Source: Methylobacterium phyllostachyos (GTDB lineage: Bacteria > Pseudomonadota > Alphaproteobacteria > Rhizobiales > Beijerinckiaceae). From it: DNA of 64,000 bases. The notes beneath the pieces are model-generated. The model saw nothing but the letters and a program-made list of their open reading frames with translations, was not told the origin of the DNA and made no database searches. Of the stretch, positions 28,847 through 38,600 are shown one piece after another (the stretch's first letter is position 1; each line of letters opens with the position of its first letter). The stretch spans positions 186,001 through 250,000 of the forward strand of contig NZ_FNHS01000002.1 of assembly GCF_900103445.1 (NCBI RefSeq), given 5' to 3'. A program made the translations under genes and the position numbers.

Positions 28847-29943
28847 TGCCTATCAGCCAAGCCGAGAAGACGTTTCTCGCGATAAAACTGCATGGCGAGG
28901 TCGATTTCCGACATCGCGCACTCCGCCTCAATCTCGGTGACCCTAGACCAAGGCGCCACCCACTCGTTGCCCTGTCCCATCTCCTTTTGGCGCGAGATGG
29001 CGAAATGGACCGGCGTCGTCATGGGAGATGGATTGCGCCCTTCAAGCCAGTCGAGGAGTTCGAGGTCGCACGCCATCACGGCGTCCGGGATGTTCGTTTC
29101 ACGCGTCGCGCTCACTCCCGCCCTGGAAAGAAGGGCATCGACGCTGGCCGGACCCAGGCGGTCCTGCGTCATGCCGCTCAGCTCGTTAGCGAGCACGAGC
29201 GGCCGCGTCCTGTCGTCCATGGCCGCGAACGGCGTTTTCAGGTGCGTGCTTCGACCACCCGTGAGCCACCAGTGCATCCCGAGTTCCTGCTCCTGACGGG
29301 CAAGCACCGCATCCACGGCTTCCGCGGCTCGGAGGCTCGCCGCCTGCAGCCGCGTGAAATGGGATTGGATCGCGTTGGCAACCTCCTTCAACGTGGTGGC
29401 AACGGCAGCGGGGTCACTCGGCTGGGTCAGCTTGGCCAGGGTCGGTGTGAGGTTCAGGTCGCCGGCCCCCGTCTCGAAGAGGTTGGCGACCGCGATGGCG
29501 TCTCCCCGCCGCCGTATCTCCCGTTCGAGATGCTCCTTAGCGCGCTCCACGAGATGCAGGGCCCCGATCTCATTGCGTGCGCCGTTGACGCACGCGCTTA
29601 GGATCGCGAGGGCAGCTTCGTTCGCGTGGTCGCCCTTCGTCTTAAGACGGAGGGCGAGGCCAATGCAGGCGAGGATCTGCAGCTGCCTCTCAAGCCTGGG
29701 GTCGAATGCAGGGTCCGCCTTCCTGAAGGCTTCCGCGAAATCCGCACGTGCCCGGTCTTCCGGCTTGAGCCGCTGCATCTCGAAGGCGAGCCTGACCCAG
29801 CACTCCGTCTGCGTCGTCGGCGTGTTGACCGTAACCGCTTGGAGGGCTTTCCACCGGGCGGCCTGGACCTTCGGGTCCGGCTCGATCTCGAACTCGCTCA
29901 TCCAGCCCGGAAACTCGGGGTCCATCGGCTCGGCCTTAGCCAT
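28843..29943 (-). CDS. GASH-like all-helical GTPase-associated protein
   Basis: About 366 aa from ATG 29943, preceded by GGAGG at a 6-nt spacing. It is almost entirely helical and highly charged. The N-terminus is short and acidic (MDPEFPGWMSEFEIEPDPKV). The helices include LQILACIGLALRLKTKGDHA and LHLVERAKEHLEREIRRRGD, and a tail with EWVAPWSRVTEIEAECAMSE. Position and composition fit the GASH (GTPase-associated system helical) component. It overlaps the phosphoesterase stop by 8 bp and the next GTPase start by 4 bp. A scaffold or adaptor role is inferred. Confidence 0.75.
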   Translation of the reverse strand: MAKAEPMDPEFPGWMSEFEIEPDPKVQAARWKALQAVTVNTPTTQTECWVRLAFEMQRLKPEDRARADFAEAFRKADPAFDPRLERQLQILACIGLALRLKTKGDHANEAALAILSACVNGARNEIGALHLVERAKEHLEREIRRRGDAIAVANLFETGAGDLNLTPTLAKLTQPSDPAAVATTLKEVANAIQSHFTRLQAASLRAAEAVDAVLARQEQELGMHWWLTGGRSTHLKTPFAAMDDRTRPLVLANELSGMTQDRLGPASVDALLSRAGVSATRETNIPDAVMACDLELLDWLEGRNPSPMTTPVHFAISRQKEMGQGNEWVAPWSRVTEIEAECAMSEIDLAMQFYREKRLLGLADRQ

Positions 29944-31249
29944 GTACGGCCTCCTTGGCTGCCATGGCGGCGTCCAGGGCGCTGAGTTGCTTCCGCTCGG
30001 CCGCCCGCAGGAGCGCTCGGCCATAACGCTCGGGCTCCGGCAACGAGACCTCGTCGCTCAAGATCAGCTTGAGTTCGAGCGATATCTCCCGTCGCATGCT
30101 GCCGGGCAGCCTCCAGAACCGTTCGATGAGATGCCTCACGTTCGGATTGCCCATGGCAGCCTCCACCTGGACAGGGTCGTCGGCCGGGGGTGCCACCGTA
30201 CCCGGCGCTATGGCTTGGGCGACCGGCCTCGGGGCTGGGTACCGGCGAGCCGGCAGCGGGATGTCCTGAACATGCCGATCCGTGCCGTTTTCCATGCGGA
30301 CGGGTCGGTAGCAATCAGGGTTCTCCTGCCAGACCATGATCTCGGCTTCGACGTGGAGCATCCGGTCAGTGCCAACGCCTCGGACGTCCAGTTCCAGCAC
30401 GGTGAAGCCCGGTTGCCAGTTCTGTTCGCTTTTAGGGGGCGTGACGGCGGGGCATGCGAACCGGATAGAGGTCGGCAGGGGGAAGTGACGCCTCCGATGC
30501 TCATGACCGAAAACCTGGATTGCGGCGCGGCCGTTAACGGCGTCCTCGAATTCGCGGTGGTCGCTGAACCAGTTCGGCGGATGGTGGCAGAACACGAGGT
30601 TCGCGACGTCCGGCTCCCTCGCTAGGACATACTGGGACGCATCCAGGTACAGGTCCCCAGGCCTTTCCTCCCTATTCTGCATCACGCCGGCCGCGCAGAA
30701 CAAGGCGGATGTCATGCCATGGATGCGGAGCTTGACGCCGTCAGTCAGGTCGATGTCCTGCCGCCACATCAACCGGTCCGGGGCGTAGATCTGGCAACCA
30801 AACAATTTCGCGAACTCGTTGTACGCCTCAAGGGATTCCGTCAGATGTCGTCCGGTGTCCGGCGATGTCCACTGGTCATTGAACTCACGGCTCCTCCGCC
30901 CCTGGGGTGAGGCGAGGACCGCCCCCTGTGCGTTCCTCACTGCGGCAGAGCGCCTGATGCGATTCCTGTCGATATCGTGGTTCCCGGGGATGACGAAGAC
31001 TTGGGAACGCTCGCATCCGCAGGCCGCGACGAGTTCGTCGATCCACCGGAGGGCCTCCGCGTACTCTTCGGCGACGCCCTTGAACGCGATGTCGCCGCCG
31101 ATCAGTATCGCATCGAAGGTCCCAAGTTCGGCCACCCTGCCGCTGAGCTCGTAGACGAGCTGGTTCCGGTAATACCAGTCAGGGTCTGAGTGGCGGTCGA
31201 GGCATTTCGGGCTCTCGAAGTGGATATCGGAGATCAGGAGGATACGCAT
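29936..31249 (-). CDS. Metallophosphoesterase of the GTPase system with C-terminal adaptor-like domain
   Basis: A 437-aa protein from ATG 31249, the first gene of the operon. Calcineurin-like motifs in order: SDIHFE (7-12), GGD (51-53), GNHD (89-92), FCHHPPNW and FGHEHRRRH. A Pro-rich linker (around residues 335-362) leads to a compact helical C-terminal domain (NPNVRHLIERFWRLPGSMRR... ERYGRALLRAAERKQLSALD). This domain looks like the small adaptor domains that tether effectors in conflict systems. The phosphoesterase is the likely effector (nuclease or nucleotide hydrolase), held in check by the GTPases; this is inference. Confidence 0.82.
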   Translation of the reverse strand: MRILLISDIHFESPKCLDRHSDPDWYYRNQLVYELSGRVAELGTFDAILIGGDIAFKGVAEEYAEALRWIDELVAACGCERSQVFVIPGNHDIDRNRIRRSAAVRNAQGAVLASPQGRRSREFNDQWTSPDTGRHLTESLEAYNEFAKLFGCQIYAPDRLMWRQDIDLTDGVKLRIHGMTSALFCAAGVMQNREERPGDLYLDASQYVLAREPDVANLVFCHHPPNWFSDHREFEDAVNGRAAIQVFGHEHRRRHFPLPTSIRFACPAVTPPKSEQNWQPGFTVLELDVRGVGTDRMLHVEAEIMVWQENPDCYRPVRMENGTDRHVQDIPLPARRYPAPRPVAQAIAPGTVAPPADDPVQVEAAMGNPNVRHLIERFWRLPGSMRREISLELKLILSDEVSLPEPERYGRALLRAAERKQLSALDAAMAAKEAVHG

Positions 31250-31583
31250 CAAGGTCCGTTCGGTGGTCCCGGCAGGGACAATTCGTATATCGCCGTGTGG
31301 ATGCAAGGCTGGTGCGAGGCAGTGACCGATTTTCCCGCGGGTCAGCCAAAAGGGTCATAGGCATGGCTGGAGCTGGGCCCCATCCAATGGCCACTTGCCA
31401 CCCAGGCATCGACCCGAATGAGTACCCATCGGTAACTGAGACCTAACGCAGTGGTTCGCGACCTTCGAGCGCGGACTTAGGACCGGATGCGCGTGTCCTG
31501 CTTCCAATGCTCGGCTTCCGGCGCATGAAGCTGTATCGGGGGTCCCGGTAGGCCATCTGGCGGGCTGTGCAGCCGCATCCCCG
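31250..31583. promoter_or_regulatory. Upstream region of the GTPase operon and decayed DNA
   Basis: The GTPase operon promoter must lie in the first 150 bp (a TATACG-like box is near 31289), but no convincing paired -35/-10 is seen. The rest (31440-31583) reads as decayed coding sequence in front of the kwaB remnant. Confidence 0.35.
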
Positions 31584-32087
31584 ACCGGCTTCACCCTGCT
31601 GCATTCGGCCGACACCTACCGGAGGGTCGACGAGGTCGGCCTGACCCTCGACGACCGGCTCGCCGCGATGCTCGTCGGGACCAGCCTGAGGTTCCTCAGC
31701 TTCCACGCCATCCGACAGGTGCTCGACCTCAGCGCCTACTTCGCCGAGGCGACCGTACCCGAGTTGCGTGCCTTCGCGCGCACCGAAGGCATCCACGTCG
31801 CCGACGAGGAAGCCTTCGTCGCGATGGCGGATACCTGGGTCCGGAAGAAGGTGACGCTGATCGGCCGGAACGGAATCCTCGCGGCCGTCAGTTCGGCCGA
31901 GATCCAGAGGGCCGCACTCGAATTCGGGATCGAGGTCCAAACGGTCCAGGCGAACGGCCGGGAAGCGGTGACGCTCCCCGGGGTGAAGGCCGAGCTGAAG
32001 GCGCTTCTTAAGTTCCTCGACGAGGACTACTACCGTTCGCCGCTCCAGGGCCGGAACTACGTGACCAACTCCAAGCGTCTGGTCTGA
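31584..32087 (+). pseudogene. kwaB (DUF4868, Kiwa system) C-terminal remnant
   Basis: The open frame gives about 167 residues with no proper start. It resembles the C-terminal half of DUF4868 proteins, of which KwaB of the Kiwa anti-phage system is one: a helix with ADEEAFVAMADTWVRKKVTLIG, then IQRAALEFGIEVQTV and the ending LLKFLDEDYYRSPLQGRNYV plus TNSK. Complete KwaB proteins are about 300 aa and are preceded by kwaA, which is absent. It is the only coding stretch on the plus strand in this part of the island. It is probably a relic of an older cargo. Confidence 0.55.
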
Positions 32088-32275
32088 GACCGTGCGGGCC
32101 GGACCTGCCGTGGATGGTCACCCGCGGGTTTGGCCCGGTCGGGCCTCGGATGAAGCGGCTCCCTGAACGGAGCGTGGCGGACATCCTCGCGAGCGGACGG
32201 CGGTGGTAGGGCTACGGTCCCGGGGACGACGGCGGAGCCTCCGCACGGCCATGTTCGGGCTTCCCGGCCCGACGG

Positions 32276-34546
32276 TCATCGCGAGAGGTCGAAGTCGCAA
32301 CCGACGACCCGCGCGTCGTGCGCCGGGACGCGGGCCAGCATACGGGCCAGGCCGTCCCGGCACCCGACGAACACCACGGTGTCCTCGGCCCGGGTCATCG
32401 CCGTGTAGATCCACGTCGACTCCACGTTGGGCGCTTCGAGCACCGCGACCACCACCGCCCTCGCCTGGCTGCCCTGCGCCCGGTGGCAGATGATGGCGTG
32501 GGCCAGCGCCAGGTCGACGAGGTCGCGGTCCGCGAAGACGAATTCGCGTCCGTCGAACGCGCAGGTCACGCGGCCTCCTTCCGGGTCCACGGCCAGGACC
32601 CTGCCGAGGCTGCCGTTCCTGAGCCCGAGCTCGTAGTCGTTTCGCCTGAACGTGACCGGGTCACCGACGCAGAACGCGTTCCCGAAATAGCCCATGGCGA
32701 CCTCGACGGGCATGCCGGCGGCCGCCCGGGCGTCCCGGTGGGCGGCGTGCAGGCGACGGTTCAGGTCCTGCACCGTCCCGTCCGGGCGACCGGCCCTGCG
32801 GTTCACCGCCGAGACGACCATCGGCGCGCCCGTACCGTCCGCTCGGCCGCGGAGGTCACCGACCACCCGCTCGACCGCGTCGCCGATCCCGCCGTCCTCG
32901 GCCTCCAGGAACGAGACCCCGGATCGCCCGGGCCGGTAGGCGGGAAGGTCGGGCTCCCGCCGCGAACGGACCTGCCGGGAGACGTGCGGGATGCCGCTGG
33001 CGTCCTCCTGCCGATGGACGGTTTCCAGGTGCGAGGTCACGGCCGGCTGCGCCGCCAGCCGGTGGAAGACCAGCCCGAACCCGACCGGCGCGAGCTGGAA
33101 CGGGTCGCCGACCATGAGCAGGCGGGCGCCCGCGGGCATCGCGTCCACGATCTGATGCATCTGACCCAGGTCGACCATCGACGCCTCGTCGATCACGAGG
33201 AGCGTCCCGGCCGTCAGGATGGGCAGCTCCTCCGCGCCGGCGCCGCCCTGCCCCTTGAGCCCGCCCCAGTGGACCTTTCCCTCGGACCTCTTGCGGAGGC
33301 CGAGGAGCAACCTGTGGACCGTCACGGCCTGCTTCGCGCCCGGCCCGACGCGCCCGGTCCCCTCGCTCAGGCGCAGCGCCGCCTTCCCAGAGAGGGCCGC
33401 CATCTGCACCTCGCCCCCCAGCGCCTCCCACAGGTCCACCAGGGCGCGGCAGGTGGTCGTCTTCCCGGTCCCGGCTCCACCGGTGAGACAGCCTACGGGT
33501 CGGGAGACGGCAGCGAGCACCGCCTCGCGCTGTTCGGGATGAAGCGGGCGCCCGCGGTTCTCCACCATAGCCAGGACACGGCGCAGGTCGGAACCGGTCG
33601 GGACCGCCAGGCCGCCGCGCTCTGCCCCGGACGACATGCCCCGGAATCGCGACAGGATCTCCTCCTCCATGATCGCGCAGCCGGGCGAGCGCCATCGGTC
33701 TCCCCCGTCGACCATGGCGCCGTTGGCCAAGCCGACGCGGACGATGCGCGCGTGGAGTTCCTCCGTCGGTTCGAGGCCGAGCCTCGCCGCCACGTGCTCG
33801 TGGAAGTCCCCCTTCCTCACCGCCGTGTCGCCACGTGACACGGCGGCCTGAAGGACGACGTCGATGGCGCCGACGATCCGACGGGCGCCGGCGCTCGGGT
33901 CCGCGCCGTCGCCGCCCAGGACGGCCATGCCCAGCGCGTCCACCTGGGTCCAGGGCAGCACCCCCGCGAGCACGTAGGGGTTCGTCCGGAGGACCTCCAC
34001 GGCTTCGGGACCGAGGAGACGGGCCACCTTCCTGGCGACGGCGACGTTCTCTACGCCGCGCTCCTCCAGCCAGTGGATCGTCGCGTATTCGCCCTTCAGG
34101 TCGCGCCACTCCATGGCGACGGCCGCGGCCACCTGCGCCGCGAGGTTGGGGCGGCCCGGGTCGATGACCTCGGCGAGCCGCTCCAGGGGGACCTGGCCGT
34201 CGAACAGCCTGTCGAGCCTGCCGGGGAACGCGCGGACGATCCGCCTGGCGCGATCCGGCCCCAGCCCGGGGATGCGCTGCAGCCACGGGACGACGAGCCG
34301 TCCCCAAGGTGCGAGCCGGTGGAACCGGTCCGCCGGCGCGTGGAACTGGGGTCCGTGGCGCTCGCTGTCGCGCCAGTCCCCCTCCATCCGGTACACGTCT
34401 CCGATGGCGGGCTCGAAGCCGCGCCCCCCGGCGACGACCCGCAACCTGGCTCCCTCGGGCGTGATGCCGGAGAAGACCGCCGCGGTCTCCCCGACCCAGA
34501 GGACGGACGCGACCTGGGCGGTCAGGTGCGAACCCGGGCCGCTCAT
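32276..34546 (-). CDS. RecD-like SF1 helicase of the mobility operon
   Basis: A 756-aa protein from ATG 34546. The N-terminal region has an OB-like start and helix-hairpin-helix repeats (RIPGLGPDRARRIVRAFPG). The SF1B helicase core follows: GGAGTGKT (356-363), LVIDEASM (450-456), MVGDPFQLAPVG, and motif VI region STWIYTAMTRAEDTVVFVG. This layout matches RecD2/TraA-type helicases. The start overlaps the stop of the 168-aa gene as ATGA. It is the last gene of a four-gene coupled operon led by the giant recombinase, so it probably processes island DNA during excision or transfer, and not general repair. Confidence 0.88.
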   Translation of the reverse strand: MSGPGSHLTAQVASVLWVGETAAVFSGITPEGARLRVVAGGRGFEPAIGDVYRMEGDWRDSERHGPQFHAPADRFHRLAPWGRLVVPWLQRIPGLGPDRARRIVRAFPGRLDRLFDGQVPLERLAEVIDPGRPNLAAQVAAAVAMEWRDLKGEYATIHWLEERGVENVAVARKVARLLGPEAVEVLRTNPYVLAGVLPWTQVDALGMAVLGGDGADPSAGARRIVGAIDVVLQAAVSRGDTAVRKGDFHEHVAARLGLEPTEELHARIVRVGLANGAMVDGGDRWRSPGCAIMEEEILSRFRGMSSGAERGGLAVPTGSDLRRVLAMVENRGRPLHPEQREAVLAAVSRPVGCLTGGAGTGKTTTCRALVDLWEALGGEVQMAALSGKAALRLSEGTGRVGPGAKQAVTVHRLLLGLRKRSEGKVHWGGLKGQGGAGAEELPILTAGTLLVIDEASMVDLGQMHQIVDAMPAGARLLMVGDPFQLAPVGFGLVFHRLAAQPAVTSHLETVHRQEDASGIPHVSRQVRSRREPDLPAYRPGRSGVSFLEAEDGGIGDAVERVVGDLRGRADGTGAPMVVSAVNRRAGRPDGTVQDLNRRLHAAHRDARAAAGMPVEVAMGYFGNAFCVGDPVTFRRNDYELGLRNGSLGRVLAVDPEGGRVTCAFDGREFVFADRDLVDLALAHAIICHRAQGSQARAVVVAVLEAPNVESTWIYTAMTRAEDTVVFVGCRDGLARMLARVPAHDARVVGCDFDLSR

Positions 34547-35049
34547 TCGGTGACGTCCCCGGTTCGGACCAGTGAACCCGTCCGCTGCATAAGCGCGAAC
34601 CGCTCGCGCAGGCGACGGTTCTCGGCCTCCGTCTCCGCCAGCCGGCGTTCGAGGTGGACCAGCCTGACGCGCGCCAGCGCGTGACCCTCCTCTTGTTCCT
34701 TGGCGGCCTTGGCCAGCCTCCCGATCTTCGATTGGGCCGCGTCGTCGGCCTTGGCGGACTCGGTCGAACCCGTCGGCTGCAGTCCCTGGGCCCGTGCTGC
34801 GGCGTCGATGTCCCTCGCCCATGCGGGGTCGGCGTAGACGTACTGCCACGCGCTCTCCGGCACCGCGACGCCCCGGTCCCCGCCCCACTCGCGGAACCCG
34901 CGCATCAGGGCACGAACGTTGACCTTGCCGCCGCGCGTGGCCGGAAGGGTCGGGTCGACGCCCCCGGCCTGCTCCCACTCGGCCCCCTTCTGATCGAGGT
35001 AGGTCCGCAGCTCGGCGAGCAGCGCGGGAGTGGTGGCGGGACGGGCCAT
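34543..35049 (-). CDS. Coiled-coil protein of the mobility operon (168 aa)
   Basis: 168 aa. The N-terminal half (LLAELRTYLDQKGAEWEQAG, then GGKVNVRALMRGFREWG) looks like a small helical, possibly DNA-binding domain. The C-terminal half is a coiled coil (HLERRLAETEAENRRLRERF). ATG 35049 overlaps the upstream stop (TGATG) and its own stop overlaps the helicase start (ATGA). The family is not recognised. Tight coupling shows that it works with the recombinase and helicase. Confidence 0.7.
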   Translation of the reverse strand: MARPATTPALLAELRTYLDQKGAEWEQAGGVDPTLPATRGGKVNVRALMRGFREWGGDRGVAVPESAWQYVYADPAWARDIDAAARAQGLQPTGSTESAKADDAAQSKIGRLAKAAKEQEEGHALARVRLVHLERRLAETEAENRRLRERFALMQRTGSLVRTGDVTE

Positions 35050-35696
35050 CAGGAATCCTCCCCGTGCGTGATCCGCCTGGCCGCCTTTTGACGCTGCATC
35101 CAGTCGAGGAAGGGCGTCGTGTCGGGGCGGCCGGCGACCACCGCCGCGTCGCCGTCCTCGGCGGTGTCCAGGATCGCCCCGCGCCTCGCGTCGAGGACGA
35201 TGCCGAGTTCCTTGTCGGCGAGCCTGTTGAGCAGCCGCGCCAGCACCGTCGCGGTCTTGGCGAAGTCGCGCTCTCGCGCGTCGGGGTCGGCATGCGCGGC
35301 CGCCGGGGCGGCGACGGGCCCGTGCTGGGCCCCGTACATCTCGATGGCCTTCCTGAGCCTGGCGTTGTGCCGACGCAGGGACGCCGCCTCGATCTCGGCC
35401 TCGACCGTCTTCACCTTCAGCGCCGGGACGGGCGCCTTCTCGTCGAGGAGTCCGACGATGATGCCGGGGTTGGCCTGGACGTGGGCCCAGACCTCCTTGA
35501 GGTAGCGCCGGTTCCGTGCCAGCGTCGTCGGGTGGATGCCGGCCGCCAGCGCGACCGCCCGCGACAGCGTCGGGAAGTCCGCGTACCGGGTGCGCCGCGA
35601 CAGGGCGCCGAGCGCGCGGCGCACCTTCAGGAGGTTGGTGGCGACCAACCGCTCGTGGTGGGAGGCGAAGTTGTTCTGCCCCTTGCGCGCGCCCAC
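35049..35696 (-). CDS. Third-gene protein of the recombinase operon (GmtX-like position, 215 aa)
   Basis: 215 aa from GTG 35696, starting 2 nt after the stop of the giant recombinase. The N-terminus contains a helix-turn-helix-like segment (FPTLSRAVALAAGIHPTTLA, then RNRRYLKEVW), followed by a coiled coil (VEAEIEAASLRRHNARLRKA). Small HTH/coiled-coil proteins in this position occur in transposon and island recombinase operons (TnpC of Tn554-type, GmtX of gamma-mobile-trio). I infer a DNA-binding accessory role. Exact family membership is not established. Confidence 0.65.
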   Translation of the reverse strand: MGARKGQNNFASHHERLVATNLLKVRRALGALSRRTRYADFPTLSRAVALAAGIHPTTLARNRRYLKEVWAHVQANPGIIVGLLDEKAPVPALKVKTVEAEIEAASLRRHNARLRKAIEMYGAQHGPVAAPAAAHADPDARERDFAKTATVLARLLNRLADKELGIVLDARRGAILDTAEDGDAAVVAGRPDTTPFLDWMQRQKAARRITHGEDS

Positions 35697-35698
35697 GG

Positions 35699-38600
35699 CT
35701 AGGCCTCCCGCGGCTTGGGCAGGGCCGGCCTGGCCGCGCCGCGCGGCGGGGCGAGGCTCTTCCTGACCGCTTCGAGGGCGGCCTGGAACGTCGGCGCGAT
35801 CCCGTGCGCCTCCAGCAGGAGCCGCAGGCCCGAGACGAACGAGCGGACCGGATCGTCGTCGTAAAGCCCGATCTCGTTATCCAGGGCTTCCGGCTTGGCC
35901 AGGAGGCGCTGGCGCAGTTGCGTGGCCTGCGCCCGCACCGTCGGCGTCTCGAACGCGGCGTGGGCGTCGCTGTCGCAGATGCGGCGCATGACGAACTCGG
36001 CCTGCCCTGCGTCGCACGTAACCAGCTTGAGGTGCAGCCTGACGGCGTCGGGCATGCCCGTGTGGAACAGGTCGGCCGAGGCCTCCCCCAACTCCGCCAG
36101 GCTGCGCGTCAGGGCGAGGAGGGAGCTGCGCCACCCCTCGTACTCCATCACGTTGAGCCGGCGGCGGTACCGTACCTCCTCGATGGTCTTCTCGGGCTCG
36201 CTCCGCGCCCGCATCCGGTCGACCAGGCGACTTCCCTCGCGGGCTTGTTCCAGGAGGTGGCGCATCTTCGCGGCGATGGACGGAAGGTGGTCGACGGACT
36301 TGACGGCGAGTGGGCAGACGCCGCACCGCCGCGGCTCGACGATCACGTCCATGACGTTCGCCGGACACACCTCCCCGACCGGGCAGATGTGCGTCTCCCT
36401 GAATGCCACGTGCCCCATCGGCGTCGAGCGGAGAAGCGTCACCCCGTCGATGTCCGGCGCGTCGTCATTGAGCAGCGACAGCGTCTGCATCCCGAACGCG
36501 ATCTCGGTGCCCGCTCGGTCGGACTTGAAGCTGCGGCGCAGCGCGCTGTTGACCTCGTCGGCCCTGATGTCGACCGGGTTGGATCGGTCGGGGGACCAGA
36601 TGCCTTCGGAGGCCGCCAGAAGGCGGGCGCTCAGGTCGGCCTCGCTCTCGACGGTGTAGTAGTAGGTCGTGGTCTTGTTCGTGTGACCGACGAGCCAGCC
36701 CGTGATCTCGATGGGCAGGATGCCCGACCGCGCGGAGATGAACGTCGCCCGGGCAGCGTGTGGGGTGTGCTTCAGCTTGACCTTCAGCGGGCAATACTGG
36801 CGACGGTCCTCGCCGTCGACCAGGACGAGGACCCGGGGAGCCTTCGTCTGGGGCTCGATCTCCGGCTCGTAGCCGAACATGTCGAGCGGCGCCGCTCCCT
36901 TGACCGCCGCGCGGTACCAGAGCGAGAAGCCGATCAACAGGCGCTCCCACACGGTGGCGTAGCTCTTGTCCCCCGCTGGATATTCCGACTGCGGCCCCCG
37001 GAACAGGGGCAGCACCGGGTCGAAGCGTGTGCTCGGTCGCCGCTCGTACTGGACGAGGCGTTCCACCTGTGCGTCGGCCATAAGATCCTGGTACCGCTCC
37101 TCTCGCAGCAGCATCTCGTAGACGCGCCTGACGACGAGCGTGGTCCATGGGCGGTCCCGAACCTTGTCGGTGTTCACCACCAGCGGTACGAGCTCGGCGT
37201 CATCCATGCCTTCGGCCACCCGCGACCGGTATGTCTTACGGCATAGCCATTGGATGCCCTGGAACCGGATACCGATCTCCAGGGCTGCGATGTTCATCCT
37301 CAGCCCGGAAAGGTGGGGGAGGTAAACCATCGCGGCCTCCTTTCCCGGCAGCCTGACGAAACGGTCCTCCATGGGCGCCAGGTGCGGCACGCTGTCGATG
37401 ACGTAGCGCGCGCCCTCGAAGTCGAAACCGACATCCACTCCCAGTGCCTTCGTGTCGAAGGGATTGGCGTTTCGGACGGCCGAGCCCAGCGCCTTGCGCC
37501 GTTCGCGGCCCAGCGTGCCTTCGAGCGATTGCTGGGCCAGGGTCTCGAAGAACGCCTCGCAGGCGTAGGCATACCGAAGCAGGTATGGGAGGACTGAGGT
37601 CGCGATGGGGTTCTTATTGGTCTTTTGGGGCCTTCGGTTCACCTTCTGATCGAGTTGCCGCACCACGGGGTTGATGAACCCCGGCGTCGAGAGGCGGAGC
37701 CGCGGCGCCTCGGATCGGCAATAGTCGAAGAACATCTTCGACGCCGAGACGAACCAAGTGTAGTGGGCCAGGGATTGGCCGCCCCTGGTCTGGTCGAAGA
37801 ACCGCAGGAGCGATAAGGGCGCGCCATCCTCGGCGTAGCCCGTCCAGTGGCTCGACCGGTTGAACTCGGACGGGTCAACGGGAACCGCGAAGGGTAGGTC
37901 GGGTACCAGGTCCCGCCACCAAGGCAGGTAACAGCATAGGTAATCCTGATAGACGTACCGCAACGAGTGCCAGCCCGCGCTCTCCTCGTAGCCGCGCCGG
38001 GACCTATAGGCGAAAAACTCCTCGAAGACGTTATTCCAGACCACCCATAAGTCCGTCGGAACCGCGTGCATCCTACCAGGATACCGCATGCGGCTGTCAT
38101 GCCGGAAACCCTTGGTGCGAAGTAAGCGTACGTAGTCCAGCACGTCCGAAGGGGACGCCACGTTCGACGCCATCATCTCCAGACGGATCCCCATTACGGA
38201 CTTCTGTCCTTCGATCACCGCCTGTACGTGCTCGTCTTGGTCGGCCCCCTCGTAAAGGGTCAACTGCGCCGCCGCGGTTCGCCTCTCAGACCGTGCATGT
38301 GCTTCCAACGCCGAGTTCCGGCGCCGCTCGGCCGAATTCCGGCTGAAGTCGAGGAAGGACATGTCCGTGGCGCCTTCCCTGAGGCGCACGATCCAATAGC
38401 GGTAGATCTCGATGTCGGACGCCGAGTAACGAAAACCCTCGGACCGCCCAATCCTCGCCCAAACCCTCAAGGCTTGGGTGAACGGCCTTTGAGGATGGCG
38501 TCGCCGCATGCCGATTTCGTCAAGCTTCCTAACATCGTCACAAATGGTCCTGATCAACCTCGCGTAATCGTCGAGGTCGATGTCGGAGAAGTCCCGCCAT

